DNA from: Petaurus breviceps papuanus
Taxonomy: Eukaryota > Chordata > Mammalia > Diprotodontia > Petauridae
DNA length: 64,000 nucleotides
NCBI GenBank assembly: GCA_028583685.1
Contig: JAMXIF010001210.1
Span: forward strand, 5,440,194 to 5,504,193
Reading direction: 5' to 3'
Position 1 is the first letter of the stretch. The number at the start of each line of letters is the position of its first letter. The position numbers were made by a program, and so were the translations under genes. This document shows, piece by piece, positions 1 through 11,339 of the stretch. The notes under the pieces were generated by a model. It was given only the letters and a program-made list of their open reading frames with translations. It ran no database searches and was not told where the DNA came from.

Positions 1-737
1 TGCAGTAATGAATAAGAGCTGACATTAAATATCAATATTATTGGCCCAGCTAAATGGTAGCTGACATCAAGCTGGATTGCTGAAGAGGTAAACAAAATTG
101 AAATTTCTTTTTGTTCTAAGTACTGCTTGACATCATTTGTCCTTCACAGGATCAATGGATGACTGACCTAAATGCTATTTGCATTTCTTTCTATAAAATG
201 CCTGGAGACTGATACATTTTCTTTGAGCTTGGACAACAAACAAAATTCAGAAATTCAAGGTCTTTGATGAAATGGAGATAGAATATTTTTTCCTTGTAAG
301 CCTTTACAAGTGGAAAGACTTCTTTCCCTCTTTTAAGGAAAAAATAATATAAAAACAAGTACTTATATTCACATGCAGACAGAAAGATCAAGGTAAACTA
401 CCTGACATCTAATAAAAAATCTCAAGCTACAAAAGTTGAATATTTTCCTAGTTCACAAATGTACTTTGATGGCATGAGAGATTATACCTACCGAGTTTTC
501 CACCCAATTGCTTTTGCAACATTTAGCTATATTTATACTTCTAAAATGGGAAATTTACACTCGATATATTTCCAAAGTGTGCTACTCAAAATTGTAATAC
601 AATACCAGAATTTTCTTTTCTATGTCGAAATAAGAAAATACATACTGCTTGTTTTAGGCTTACCATGTACAAGGCCTATTAGAGAAAGTATATTAAAAAC
701 TTCTCCCTGACTTGCAGGAGATGCATTATTTGTACAT
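1..737. other. Unassigned AT-rich DNA
   Basis: I recognise no gene, RNA or repeat family here. Short ORFs of up to 83 codons occur on both strands, as expected by chance in AT-rich DNA, and none has a recognisable motif or convincing splice signals. Confidence 0.5.
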
Positions 738-835
738 TTTAACTTCTTGGGACCTCAGCTTTCTCATCTGTATGAGGGGGTTCTGCTAAATGTAAAGGTT
801 TAGATGTTATCTCATGACCTGTAATTCTTTATGTA
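738..835 (+). repeat. MIR SINE fragment (3' part)
   Basis: The stretch reads like the central and right part of a mammalian MIR: a CTCAGCTTTCTCATCTGTA block, then GGGGGTT and a degraded tail. The tRNA-like head is absent. It is diverged, as expected of a SINE that was active before marsupials and placentals split. Confidence 0.5.
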
Positions 836-1004
836 CTTTTTCCATATACAAAGGAATGAAAATAGCTGTGTGAGCCACGAAAAGGCATATTCCTCATACA
901 GGTCTCAGTTTCCTTACCTGAAGAATGAAAATGTTGCATTATATCATTTTTGTGATTTGTTTGAGATTCACAACTGCCTGATCCTGTGAACTTCCTCGTG
1001 TGGG

Positions 1005-1983
1005 TGTTACCCATGGTTCTGTCCTAGGCTCTTTTACTTCTCTCTCTCTATTGTCTCTGTCACTGTCCCAATCATATCCCACAAGTTTTACCATTGTCAC
1101 AGATGAACCCCAAATCTATATATTCAGCCCAATTCTTTCCTGAGCTTCACTTCTGCATTACCAAATGCCTGCTAAACATTTTAAGATGGATGTCCAAGAG
1201 ACAGCTTAGTATATGTGAAATTTAACTATCCTTCCCTCTAAATGTTCTCCTCTCCCAAACTTCCCCATTTCTGTCAAAGGTGCCACCATTCTTTCAGTAG
1301 CATAAGTTCATAACCTCGACATTATCCCAGAGCCCTTACTCTCTATCTTTTCATGTATCTAATCAACTGCCACATCTTACTGTTTCTGCTTTCACAGTAT
1401 CTTTAACATCTGGCCCCTTCTCTCCACTCACCCAGCTATCACCTTAGTTCAGACCCTATTATAATAATCAGTCAATCAATTAGATCCTTAATAAATGTAC
1501 TGTTTGCAGTAGCCTCCTATTCAGTCCCCTGCTCTCGTTCATTGCTAAAGTCACTTCCTAAAGTGCAGGTCTCATCATAACAACCTTTGCTTCAATAAAC
1601 TCCAAATGCTCCCTATTACCTCTAGGATCAAATCTAAACAACTCTACCTAGCGTTCAATGCTTTTGGTAGCTGAGTGCCTTCCTTTCCTTCCAGTATTCT
1701 GACACATTATTCTCTATACTCTAGAGCCCACATGTATTGGCCTCCTTGCTTTTCATAACTAATGATACTCCCTCTCCCATGACTGTGCCTTCACATTCAC
1801 TGTCCATCCCCTGTACCAGGAATGCTCAACCTCCTTGCCTTCATCTCTCAGGATCCTTGGTTCCCTTCAAGTCTCAGTCCAAGCTGGAACTTCTACTTGA
1901 ATCTTTTCCTTATTATTCCACAGAAACTAGTGATAATCCTTTCCCTAAACTGTCATATATTCATTTTCTTTATATTCTCTAGA

Positions 1984-2044
<61 letters not shown>

Positions 2045-2165
2045 TTCTCTTGGAAATGCAAGGTCCTTGCAGTCAGGGATTATTTTAATATAACCTCTAT
2101 CCCAGAAGCTTATTTCAGTACCTAGCACATAGTAGATAGTTAATGACATGCTTATTGGTTGGTTA
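1005..2165 (+). mobile_element. LINE-2 (L2) 3' portion
   Basis: This is a long, diverged L2 copy covering the late coding and 3' UTR region. Diagnostic blocks appear in consensus order: the CTGTCAAAGGTGCCACCATTC block near 1272, the CCTATTCAGTCC/AAAGTGCAGGTCTCATCA block near 1520-1575, the CTCCCTATTACCTCTAGGATCAAA block near 1610, and the terminal CCTAGCACATAGTAGATAGTTAATGA block at 2120-2147. An (AT)n tract interrupts it near the 3' end. No open L2 frame remains. Confidence 0.85.
1987..2042. repeat. (AT)28 microsatellite
   Basis: An uninterrupted AT dinucleotide run of 56 bases sits inside the 3' part of the L2 copy. The L2 sequence resumes directly after it (TTCTTCTCTTGGAAATGCAAG). The tract probably grew from a short TATATAT stretch of the L2 itself. 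It produces spurious Tyr-Ile ORFs on both strands. Confidence 0.97.
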
Positions 2166-2328
2166 ATTTGAGCAAATATCCACAATAATAACATCATGTA
2201 TCCACAATGAAGAAATCCACTTCCTGGAATCCACTATGAATGAAACCAATGTTCACTACTCTAGGGTATATTTCAAATTTGTCTTAAAAAGATTAGAGGA
2301 GTAACTTGAACAGAGTAGAATATAAGGA

Positions 2329-2488
2329 CAATTGGGTGGCTAGGTGGCACAATGGCCAATCCAGAGGATCAGCCCTGGAGTAAGGAGGACCTGAGTTCAA
2401 CTCCAGCTTCAGACACTTAACACAAAAACTAGCAGTGTGACCTTGGGCAAGTCACTTAACCCCAATTGCCCTCCAAAAAGCAAAATAA
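2329..2488 (+). mobile_element. WSINE1-like CORE-SINE with TSD
   Basis: A full-length tRNA-type marsupial SINE. It starts GGGTGGCTAGGTGGCAC, contains the box B-like GAGTTCAACTCC, the core block TGTGACCTTGGGCAAGTCAC, and ends CCCTCCAAAAAGCAAAATAAAG. A 12-bp exact duplication AGAATATAAGGA flanks it at 2317-2328 and 2489-2500, so both insertion ends are visible. Such elements have a pol III promoter and move with LINE machinery. The clean TSD suggests it is younger than the neighbouring L2. Confidence 0.93.
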
Positions 2489-2500
2489 AGAATATAAGGA

Positions 2501-4995
2501 AGATAATTAGAGCAGAAATATGAAGGATGAATTGAAATGGGAAATGAATGAAAATAGGAGGAAGAGTTGGGGAAAGCATCAACTAAGGCAGTTGCCACGG
2601 GCATAGAAAAGAAAAAGTATATGTGAGAGATACTGTGCAACTAAATAATACATAACACATGAAGGAATAATAAACTATGGCTCTGTATTTCTGTATATCC
2701 ATATTTCCAGCAAATTCACATTCAAACAGTACCTAGGTAATATAGACTACTTCATTGACCAGAAGCTTCTCTGCTATCTTCAGCCTACACTGTAGCTCCC
2801 CATGTCACTATTTGGTCAATTCTGGATGTGGGGAGGGAAAAGAGAATTGTCTGGAGGCTGGGTCTATCTAGCTACACATAGTCTGGGGCTGGCATTCAGA
2901 AGAGGAGAGGAAAATCTGGAATGGTAGCTTTAAAGGTGGCAGGAGGGCCTGTCCTTCCATTTAATTGTAATTTCTTTATATCCTCTGGTTCATTTATAAC
3001 AAGGATGCCAATATGTGCATAATTCATTTCCACAGTAAAAACTCATTTCTCCATGGTAAAGAAAAATTCTTGCTAAGAATACCAACAATGATTGCTTGTG
3101 GGCAGTTTAAGAATTGTTTTATTCTTAGCAGTTACTGATGCCCTACATGCCATTTCCCCACTGCTGCTGTGGAAGTGGAGGGGCTTACACAGTCTTCTTT
3201 TGCACTTTAATCTGTTAATCTCCATCATCCAAAATTTCATCACCTATGGCCAGTCTTCTGAATTTTATCATACTTAGAAACAGTGGCCCATAGAATGCAA
3301 GGCTTTCCTCAAAACCTTTCCCGGTTGGCAGGACCTTTCTGAGCATGTGCTCTGCTGTCCTAATCTTCAAAAATCCTTCAAGAGTAGGACTTTTATTGAA
3401 GACAATGGTCGATATGTGGCCATAAAATTAAATTTTCATTACTAGAAGAAATTTCCAATAGAAAAGCAATCAGAAATTAGGCTACAAGATTTGATACTAT
3501 AATGGTAATTGCCATATATGCACAAAATTCAAGTTATAAAAATTCAGTGGCCATATAACTGTTTAGGACTAAGCAAGCATACCTACTTTGTGACTTAAGA
3601 TCACACTATGTTAACAGTGATGTATTTTACATTCTGGAATTTTCTAAAACTGTGGTTAGGGCAAATATCTAAATGCAGTTTTCACTAGTAATATAACTTT
3701 AATGCATATTCTGGAGGGCATCAAACAATTAGCAAGGCTAATATTAAATAATTAAACTCTAGGCTTCCCACATAGGCACTAAATAATGCATTTGCACACT
3801 GTCTGCTATTTCTTATTCATATGGATTGTGTTATACTGTTGTGTTTCCTAGAGGCACCTGGATGTCCCTGGAAAAGCTGACTCCCAGCATCTCAGAAGTT
3901 GCTCATCTCTACTGGTAGATAAGTTACTGAAGCATAAGGAAGCTCAGCTGTTCAAATCTACCCAGCTGATCAAAAGGATATCTTTTTAGTGTCAGTGGTT
4001 TTAATAAACTATCATCTTCTTGGTAAGTTTTTAGATATTGGTAATTAAGAAGAATGCTAATAGAAACTTTTAATGAGAGCCTAGGGCACAGTTTTGGTGC
4101 CATATTTTCATACTCCCTCTTAGGACTAATAAGGTATTTCAAGATGTACTTATCGGGGGATCTGACATCTGGTATTTGTACCTTATATTCATCTGCTACG
4201 CTTTGTCACATGTACAATTAATGTATGTCATCCATAATTGCACTCTTCCCCTTAATCTAATCAAATATGCTTTGTTTCCATATTTATTAATTTACTCCTT
4301 TAGAATGATAAATTACATTTCTGTGCCAGCTGTGATATTTCTTACCCAAATAACAGGCCCAGCTTAAAAAACAAACAAACCTCTATTCCTTCTCCTTTCA
4401 GCTTTCTTCTAATTATGCAAGGGCAAGTAAAAAAGCAAGCCACATAACATAACATATTTTTAGGGTACACATGTATCCTGGAGTATTATTGTGTCATATA
4501 ATGTTGAAATCACTGCTGACCATACCAGTAACAACATCTTTTTCTCCACTATCTGGGACTAAGTTATAATATACTACTCTTCTACTAAAGGTCCCATAAG
4601 AGTCAATTAAATGAAATATTCCTTTCTAAGATAAATCTGTTAAAATATAGTCATGTTTGAAACTACTATTAACATCCCCAAAGCCATCAGTGAAACCAGT
4701 ACAATTTCAACTATCGTCATCAACTTTTCTTTTGAGTAAACACTTTTTTCCCCTTATTTTCAAGCCTGGATTAATGGTGTAGCAGGAACAACAATTTGAC
4801 TATATTGCTATTTTGAAGCTAGACATAACTAATCTACCAGGCTAGAGACTTGAGACTTTTGAGTTAATTGGAGAAGATAAATATGAAATTAAGTTCTTTT
4901 TTTTTTACTTTATGAGAAAATCAGAGTTTAGCTTATATACTCTCTTGACCCAGATAAGGCTTCATTTTATCACCCTAATTTGCTTTCTGTGAAAA
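2501..4995. other. Unassigned DNA
   Basis: About 2.5 kb with no family I can name and no convincing exon. The longest ORFs are 60-72 codons and lack motifs. AT-rich homeodomain-type words (for example CTAATATTAAATAATTAAAC near 3740) occur but are common in such DNA. Confidence 0.5.
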
Positions 4996-5560
4996 TTGAG
5001 CATAGCTTCTAATTGTACACAGTACTATAGAAGAAGTGTAAGTTTCTCTGACCTTCCAGCAGTGGCAACAAATTCCCACATACAAACCCACTGGAGTAGT
5101 TTTTATGTGACAGACTCAATTCAGGGGTTTAAGGCAAGAGGGCCTGATCCCTCCCAATTTATAGCAACTCCCTGCAGACCTATCTAAAATTCCTCAGAGT
5201 CAGAGAACTTGCTGTAAAACTTATAAACTCTCTTCCCTCTCCAGGAGGACCAATGAGGAGGGAGTAGGTCATGGGAGAGGATGTAAACAGGAGACCTTAC
5301 TAAAAATGGTGTACTTTGTTTCAGGTTAAAGTTCCTCTTCTGACTTACAAATGGAAAAACACCAGCTATTACAAGCTGCTCAGCTGGGTCCAAGGAACTG
5401 AATTTCATGAAGTCAAAAAGGTGAGGGAGATACAGAGGCAGTGCATCCTGTGGAGATTTGCTCCATTCTACATTGTGCAACTGTATGAAAGCTGCTTTAC
5501 AAGTAGAACGGTGGGTGGGGTCAGTGAGATGACCTCTCTACGTTATCCTTAGCAGAGAAA
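4996..5560 (+). other. Unassigned stretch holding an exon-like ORF
   Basis: Within this stretch the segment 5325-5420 is bounded by an acceptor-like CTTTGTTTCAG and a donor-like GTGAGG. It is 96 bases (32 codons) with an open frame giving VKVPLLTYKW...GTEFHEVKK. I do not recognise the peptide. The frame stays open past the donor to 5552, and 5' from an ATG at 5316. Without homology this may be chance or part of an unnamed old repeat. No partner exons were found nearby. Confidence 0.25.
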
Positions 5561-5863
5561 AGCCCAACTTCCTATGTTTGACAATCAATTTTCCCCCAAC
5601 TTTTTGTGTTCCTTTTAATATCATGTGATTACTTAAATTTTTACATGGCAAAACTTATGTTTTCTATATTACAAAATATAAATTTACATTAAAATGTCAT
5701 ATTTATCCAAATATTCAATTAATTGTACATACTAATTCTGCATGGTTATTTTTTCTGTACATCTACCTATAAACATATATATACATATATGTATATATGT
5801 ATGCATGTGCACAATCTAATGGAGGATATGACACACAAATACATAGAAAGCAAACTGTGTGTA

Positions 5864-5871
<8 letters not shown>
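5561..5871. other. AT-rich unassigned stretch
   Basis: Low-complexity DNA with scattered TATATG/CATATA words grading into the AT microsatellite to the right. No gene or repeat family is recognised. Confidence 0.5.
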
Positions 5872-5917
<46 letters not shown>

Positions 5918-5927
5918 NNNNNNNNNN

Positions 5928-5973
<46 letters not shown>
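5872..5973. repeat. (AT)n microsatellite with 10-N assembly gap
   Basis: Pure AT dinucleotides run from 5872 to 5917 and from 5928 to 5973. Ten N bases at 5918-5927 separate them. The gap falls exactly inside the repeat, so the true tract length is unknown and ten is likely a placeholder. The tract abuts an L2 copy on its right (AAAAGGAAATAATTAACACAGG), which matches the part of L2 where TATACA words are native. Confidence 0.97.
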
Positions 5974-5977
<4 letters not shown>

Positions 5978-6895
5978 GAAATAATTAACACAGGGAAAGC
6001 ACTAGAGTTAAGAGGGTTTGGAGAAGTTTCCTGTAACAGGTAGGATTTTAGCTGGGACTTGAAGCCAGAAAGGTTGGTACTTGGAGCAGAGGAGGGAAAA
6101 CATTCCAAGCACTGGTCAGCCAGAACAAATGCTCTAGCTGAGAGATGGGCTGTCTTGTTCATGAAATAGCTAAAAGGCCAATGTCACTAGATCAAAGAAT
6201 ACAGTGCAGAGTAAGTGGAGAGTATAGTGAAAAGACTGGACGGGTTGGGAGGAATAGATTCTAAAGGGCTCTGAATATCAAACATAGCATTCAGTATTTG
6301 ATCCTGGAGGCAATAGGCAGCCACTGAAGTTTACTGAGTAGTGGAGAAGTGACCAGACCTGTGCTTCAGGAAAATCACTTTAGTGGTTGGAGGATGGAAT
6401 AGAGTGGGGGGATACTTGAGGTAGGCAGACCCAAGAGCAGGCAAGGAGGGCCTGCACTAGTAAGGCAGCAGTGTCAGAGGAAAGAAAGGGAAACATTCAA
6501 GAGATTTTCCAAGGGTGAAATCACAAGGTGTTGGCAATATATCAGATATGGGAGACTGAAAGATAATGAAGCATCCAGGATGACTTTTAGGGTACAGACC
6601 TGAGAGAATAGAAGGTTGGTGTTGCCCTCTACAGTAATAGGGAAGGTAGAACGGGAAGGGTTTTAAGGAAAGATAATGAGTTCCATTTTGGACATATTGA
6701 GTTCAAAGTGTCTACTGGACAACCAGTCCAGACATCGAGATGTCTAAAAGGCAGTTGGAGAGGTGAGATTGGAAGTGAGCAGAGAGTTTGAGGTAGGATT
6801 GGTAGATAGTAGAGATAGTAATTAGGTCCATGGGAACTGATGTGATTACTACGTGAAATAATACAGAGGGTGAAGAGAAGAGGGCCCTTCCCTCC
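5974..6895 (-). mobile_element. LINE-2 (L2) 3' portion, antisense
   Basis: The plus strand reads as the reverse complement of L2 3' sequence. Blocks include GATCCTGGAGGCAATAGGCA, GCCACTGAAGTTTACTGAG, GACCAGACCTGTGCTTCAGG, AAAATCACTTTAGTGG, GCCCTCTACAGTAATAGGGA and TTTTGGACATATTGAGTTC. These are complements of the L2 blocks seen on the plus strand elsewhere in the window (for example near 47070-47470). It is diverged and carries no open L2 frame; the 131- and 117-codon ORFs here are by-products. Confidence 0.85.
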
Positions 6896-7019
6896 AAATC
6901 CAATATTCTTTTCCCATGCCTCATATAGCCATGCCTGTGATTGCAATGGCACAGGAAGTTCTAATGAGCTACATATCAACAATCAGCAATCTATAGATAG
7001 ATCTGTAATTTATAATCAT
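6896..7019. other. Unassigned stretch
   Basis: Short interval between the L2 copy and a MIR-like piece. Nothing is recognised. Confidence 0.4.
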
Positions 7020-7170
7020 AGCTTTACTGGGAATATTAACCAGTTAAGTGACTTGACCAGGTCACATGAATAGTTCATGTCAAAGGTGGGACTTGAACCT
7101 AGGTCATTTCTGACTCACTAGTCAGAGCTTTATTCAAACCAGCACTCTGACTCTTATACCAGCTCTTTCA
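7020..7170 (-). repeat. MIR-like SINE fragment, antisense
   Basis: The plus strand carries AACCAGTTAAGTGACTTGACC, then GTCACATGAATAG, GGGACTTGAACCTAGG and a CAGAGCTTTATTC block. That order is the reverse complement of a MIR/THER-type SINE core and tRNA-like head. It is strongly diverged. Confidence 0.65.
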
Positions 7171-7603
7171 AATCTATAGACCCAAGTTGCAATTTAAGGC
7201 CACTGTCCTTTTGTTCTTTCATGACTGTATGTGAGCACAGTTAATTACTATGCCCTATAGAAGTGAATTTCAAGGAATGGATGACCATTATTAAATTATC
7301 TCTCCAATTTCTTTGCTGTAGCTTTAATATTTCAATTTTCTTTTGCTCCTTTTAATAGACTCAGATTTTTAAAAACTCTTTTACTTCTGCATCTGACTAT
7401 ACCCTGAAACTTATCTCTTATCTTTTTTCTTCTTTGAGTCTGTTTGGTTATAATAAGGGATGAAAGAATACTGGACACAATTGAAGATTCCCTCAACATT
7501 GCTTTATGATTTTTATTTAAATGATTGTCCCACATATTAAAATGTGGCCATATTGTCATCTAACTTCTGGTCACTCACACCATTCACTATTCCTTACAGA
7601 GCA
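7171..7603. other. Unassigned stretch
   Basis: AT-rich DNA with a 75-codon minus-strand ORF (7332-7559) that has no recognisable motif. No repeat family is recognised. Confidence 0.45.
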
Positions 7604-7775
7604 TCTAGGACCATCTCCAGTCATCCTGTTCTATATCATGCCACTGGACCCAGAAGGCTCTGGAGGAGACAGTGAAGTTGGTGACTTTGCACAGCCTCCC
7701 TCAGTTAAATACAATTATCTTGTAAGTCATGGCCTCACCTCCCTGATGCCATAGTTCTCAACAACATTCCTTACA
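7604..7775 (-). repeat. Interspersed repeat 'X' (unnamed), copy 1
   Basis: The plus strand reads CCATCTCCAGTCATCC, ATGCCACTGGACCCAGA, GGCTCTGGAGGAGACAGTGA, GGTGACTTTGCACAGCC, CTCAGTTAAATACAATT and AAGTCATGGCCTCACC. This is the reverse complement of the segment at 56570-56740, so both are copies of one dispersed family in opposite orientations. I remember similar sequence as common in marsupial genomes but cannot name the family. A 77-codon ORF crossing it is not a gene. Confidence 0.7.
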
Positions 7776-10194
7776 GTGCTTTCATCATAGTATTTATGCA
7801 TACAAACCATTCTGCATCTTATATGTGTAGTTTGTTCTTCTCCTGTCCCCTCCTCCTCCCCCTTGCCCCTACATAATCATGTCACAAAAGCTCAAGCATC
7901 TACAATAGAACCTGATTTGTTAAAAATCACTTTGCATACATCAGACAATAAATTAACACAACAGTAACACTGAACTCACCCTTGCTGTGAAAGTGGCATC
8001 ATTGATGGAATGCATGTGACCATAGAGGGATTGAGCACAGCAACCCTAAGAGAAAAACAATCATAGAACGTTAAAACAATTGTGGTCAAACAAGAAAATG
8101 TTTGCAGTAGATTCAAGCATAGGAAAAAAACTGTAGAAATTTTTTAATGGCAAAGAGAAATCAAAGATCAGACCAAACATAATTCTTAATTTTTACCACC
8201 ATTTATCTCCAATTACTAATTAAAGTGTACACCACTGAGAGCATTTGCCAGTGGGAAACAGATCTCATTTTCTGTTTCATTATTTTAATGTTATTATCCT
8301 CCCTTTTGCAGACCTGAGATGATACTACTGAGATGCCACATCCTTTAACCAGTAGTAAATGGAATGATTATTAGGCAGCAGGGGCCCAGCAATATTCCCA
8401 AATGAGAGTCAGAAATTTGATCATAGATGCATTTCTGGGGTGCTTCATGTTAGGATTGATATACAAAGTTGATTCTTTGACTGATTTGGAGCATTGACCC
8501 ACGATCTGTACAGAATTTATTAGTATGCTATAATTGGGATATTATTTTGGTGGTTATGATTAGGAAACATGAGTTCATTCCAAATGCTTCCTTATTTACA
8601 TCCATTTACTTATATTTCCTTAGATTTAACCAGATACAAGCTGTAAGAACAATGAAAATGATATCTACAAATGGAAACATTCTAGATTTAAGAGCATCTG
8701 ATATCCCAGAGTTTATGGAGAGTTATTCAAAGTCATCTGAATAAAGATTTAATTTGGGAGAATCTCAATCATAGAAGATTATAGAGCTGACCACATATTA
8801 GAGAAATGGTAGTCATTACTATTGCCATAGATTTCACTAAAAGGTAAACCATAGCTTTCTCCATCTAGACTAAATCTGAGTGATTAATTCTTTGATAAAG
8901 AATATGAAATGTCCTCTTAAAATCTGAATTTTATAAAAATGTAACAAGTCATTTCTGGCACCATATCAGTATTGCTTCACAGTCATTACTTCTTGGTCCT
9001 CTTATAACTTCAAAAGAGTTACACTGAGGATTTCAAATTCGGAAATCTCCAGAAATAGAAATAAATGAGTTCCAAAGACAATAAAGGCTAACACCTAAAA
9101 ACCATATAATTAGTTTTTGAAAAGTTATCTTAGTAATATCTTGTTAATTATCTATGAGAATTAAAGCCTGAAATAGTAATGTATAACTATACATGCAAAG
9201 ATGAATGCTAAATTTTTAGCAAACTTGAAATTTGCATATTTTTGGTCTTTTACATGTCTTAAATCTCAATTTCACCACTGCATTAATATACCTTTCTACA
9301 TGGAATCCTTTTCTAAATTAAGAACCTACAAACTATTTATTTAATTGGTAAGAAAAATGTAGTTTCCAGACCAAATCCTAAATGCCAAGTTTTAATTCAA
9401 AGTGCACCTCTAAGGCTCACTTGAAAAGCCTTGGAAATAGGGGGTTATAATAGAAATGCTGACAGGCCACATTTGTGCTACTGTACAAAACCTGACTCAA
9501 AGATAAATGTTTCATGAATTAGGAAAAATTGAAAAAGCTTTTCTATTTCAGCTTTGTTCCTAAGATGAAAGTGAATCTCTTCTTTTTTGTTACATACTGA
9601 ACTTGGGTTATTAATATTTCAGTGTCGACTGCCTTAACCAGAGGCAAATACAAGCAAGAACGTGAACATTTGGGATTGCTTCTTTGGTGAATTCCTATCA
9701 GAGTTGTTATCTTTTAAAATGGAAGGATATTTTTTTTAAGAATAAGGATTGAAAACATATGGCTATTTTTTTCTCTTTATTAAGTTTGTAGATTTATGAA
9801 AAGCTTATACGTGTGTGTGATTTCACTCAATTTCCATTTTTACATGAATATCATACCTGAAAATGAGGTAAATTGCCCTCATATGTCACACCCATTTGTG
9901 TAAACTTAGCAAGCTCACTAATAAACTTTCAGGTTATTAAAGAAATATAAGGTCCATTTCTAAGATTCATCCCACAATTAGGGGGGAAAAAACAACAATG
10001 ACTTTGTTTTTCAATTATGGAATCAACAGGAGTAAGCGAGTAGTAAATTAGCAAATGCAGTTGGGTGGATCCCTGCCCTAAATCTGGAAAGTCAAACCTA
10101 AACATTAGAATGGAACAATATTATATTTAGAAAATACCCGGGGGAAAGGGAGGTACTCAGATTCTATGCTACAGAACAGCTACTTTGGTAGCCA
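7776..10194. other. Unassigned DNA
   Basis: About 2.4 kb without a recognised gene or repeat. Only short ORFs of up to about 65 codons occur. Its AT-rich words are not distinctive. It may be unique sequence or repeats too old to see by eye. Confidence 0.5.
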
Positions 10195-10250
10195 AATTCA
10201 TTCATTTAAACATTTATTAGGTACCTGCTGTGTGCAGGGTATTGAGACAT
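10195..10250 (-). repeat. L2 3'-terminal fragment, antisense
   Basis: TTATTAGGTACCTGCTGTGTG followed by CAGGGTATTGAG matches the complement of the L2 3' terminus (consensus like ATTAAGCACCTACTATGTGCCAGG). A 34-base stretch, 10208-10241, is identical to 12160-12193 in this window. Confidence 0.7.
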
Positions 10251-11339
10251 TTTTGTCTGTTCTTTTGTTTTCTCTTTAAATCAATAGTGAGATAACTGGA
10301 TCTAAGGAAGTGATCATTTGAATAATTTTCCTAGAATAATTTCAAATTATTTTCCAAAACAACTGAATCAATTCAGTACTATGCCAACAGCACAACAGTG
10401 TGCTTGTACTTTCAAGCCCTTCTATCACTAAGTCCTTATTTTATCATCTTCCAAATTCTTTTAATTTGCATTTCCCTTATTATTTATTTGGAGCATTTTT
10501 ACCCAGCTTTGTCTGATAACAGGTTGATGATAAGATTGCATTTCCTCTTTAAAAAATAATTCTTTGGCTACTTACCTGTTGAGTAATGGCTATTGATAAT
10601 TTGCCATTAATTCTCCATAGAGAATTATCAGATCTTTATTAGAAGTAAGATATGAAGATTCATCATATCAACAGTCTGTCTTTTTGTTGAATCAATGTAA
10701 TTCCATTGATTCTGTTCTTATAATAGCTTTAAATTTTTATGGAATAACATTTATATTTTATATAATATCCATATTATTTATTATTCTGTCTTTTGTGATA
10801 TCCCTTGTCTCTTACTTCTTTATGCATTTTCCCCCAAACTATAGATCTGAAAATACTCTTCTAGTTTTTTTTTCATTTTTTTACTAATATGATAATTGAT
10901 ATTAAGTTACTTACAAATTTGAAACTCATTTTGGTATATGGTGTAAACCCAATTTCTACCTAGTCCTCTCCCTAACTTCCTAGTAATTCTTTTTGAAAAA
11001 TGAGTCCTTCCTATTTCCTACAATAATTTCTTTCATAGATTTGCAAAAATAGAAGCAACTGCCCTTGCTTGCTTCTTGTTTTGCTTTCTTGCTGCTTCAT
11101 AATATTACATTCTTTTATGCCTTCTTTTTCATCATTTTTCTTTAAATTTTTAATATTTATACTTGTAAATTAGTGCTATTATGTGGCTTAGTCTTGCAAA
11201 ATCGTCCTTTCATAGTTTGCTTAACATGGAGTAAAATCTGTCCATTTGTCTATGTAATATGTCAAAAACTGACAAACTGAAGGTTATTAGAAACATATTT
11301 ATAACAGAAAAAAATATACAGAGTTAGAAATGGGGCTAT
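10251..11339. other. T-rich unassigned DNA, possibly old L1
   Basis: The plus strand is T-rich and resembles antisense L1 3' flank in texture (GCATTTCCCTTATTATTTAT, GAAAAATGAGTCCTTCC), but I cannot align it with certainty. The ORFs here are low-complexity Phe/Ile-rich chance frames. Confidence 0.3.

Noticed and set aside
5767-6162. 131-codon minus-strand ORF across the N gap
   Set aside because: It is built from the AT microsatellite, the Ns and antisense L2 sequence; the Tyr-Ile repeats and X residues are artefacts.
7521-7754. 77-codon ORF with a PEGSGGDSEVGDF-like segment that looks acidic and exon-like
   Set aside because: The sequence is part of repeat X, which recurs in reverse at 56.5 kb, so the reading frame is repeat-derived.
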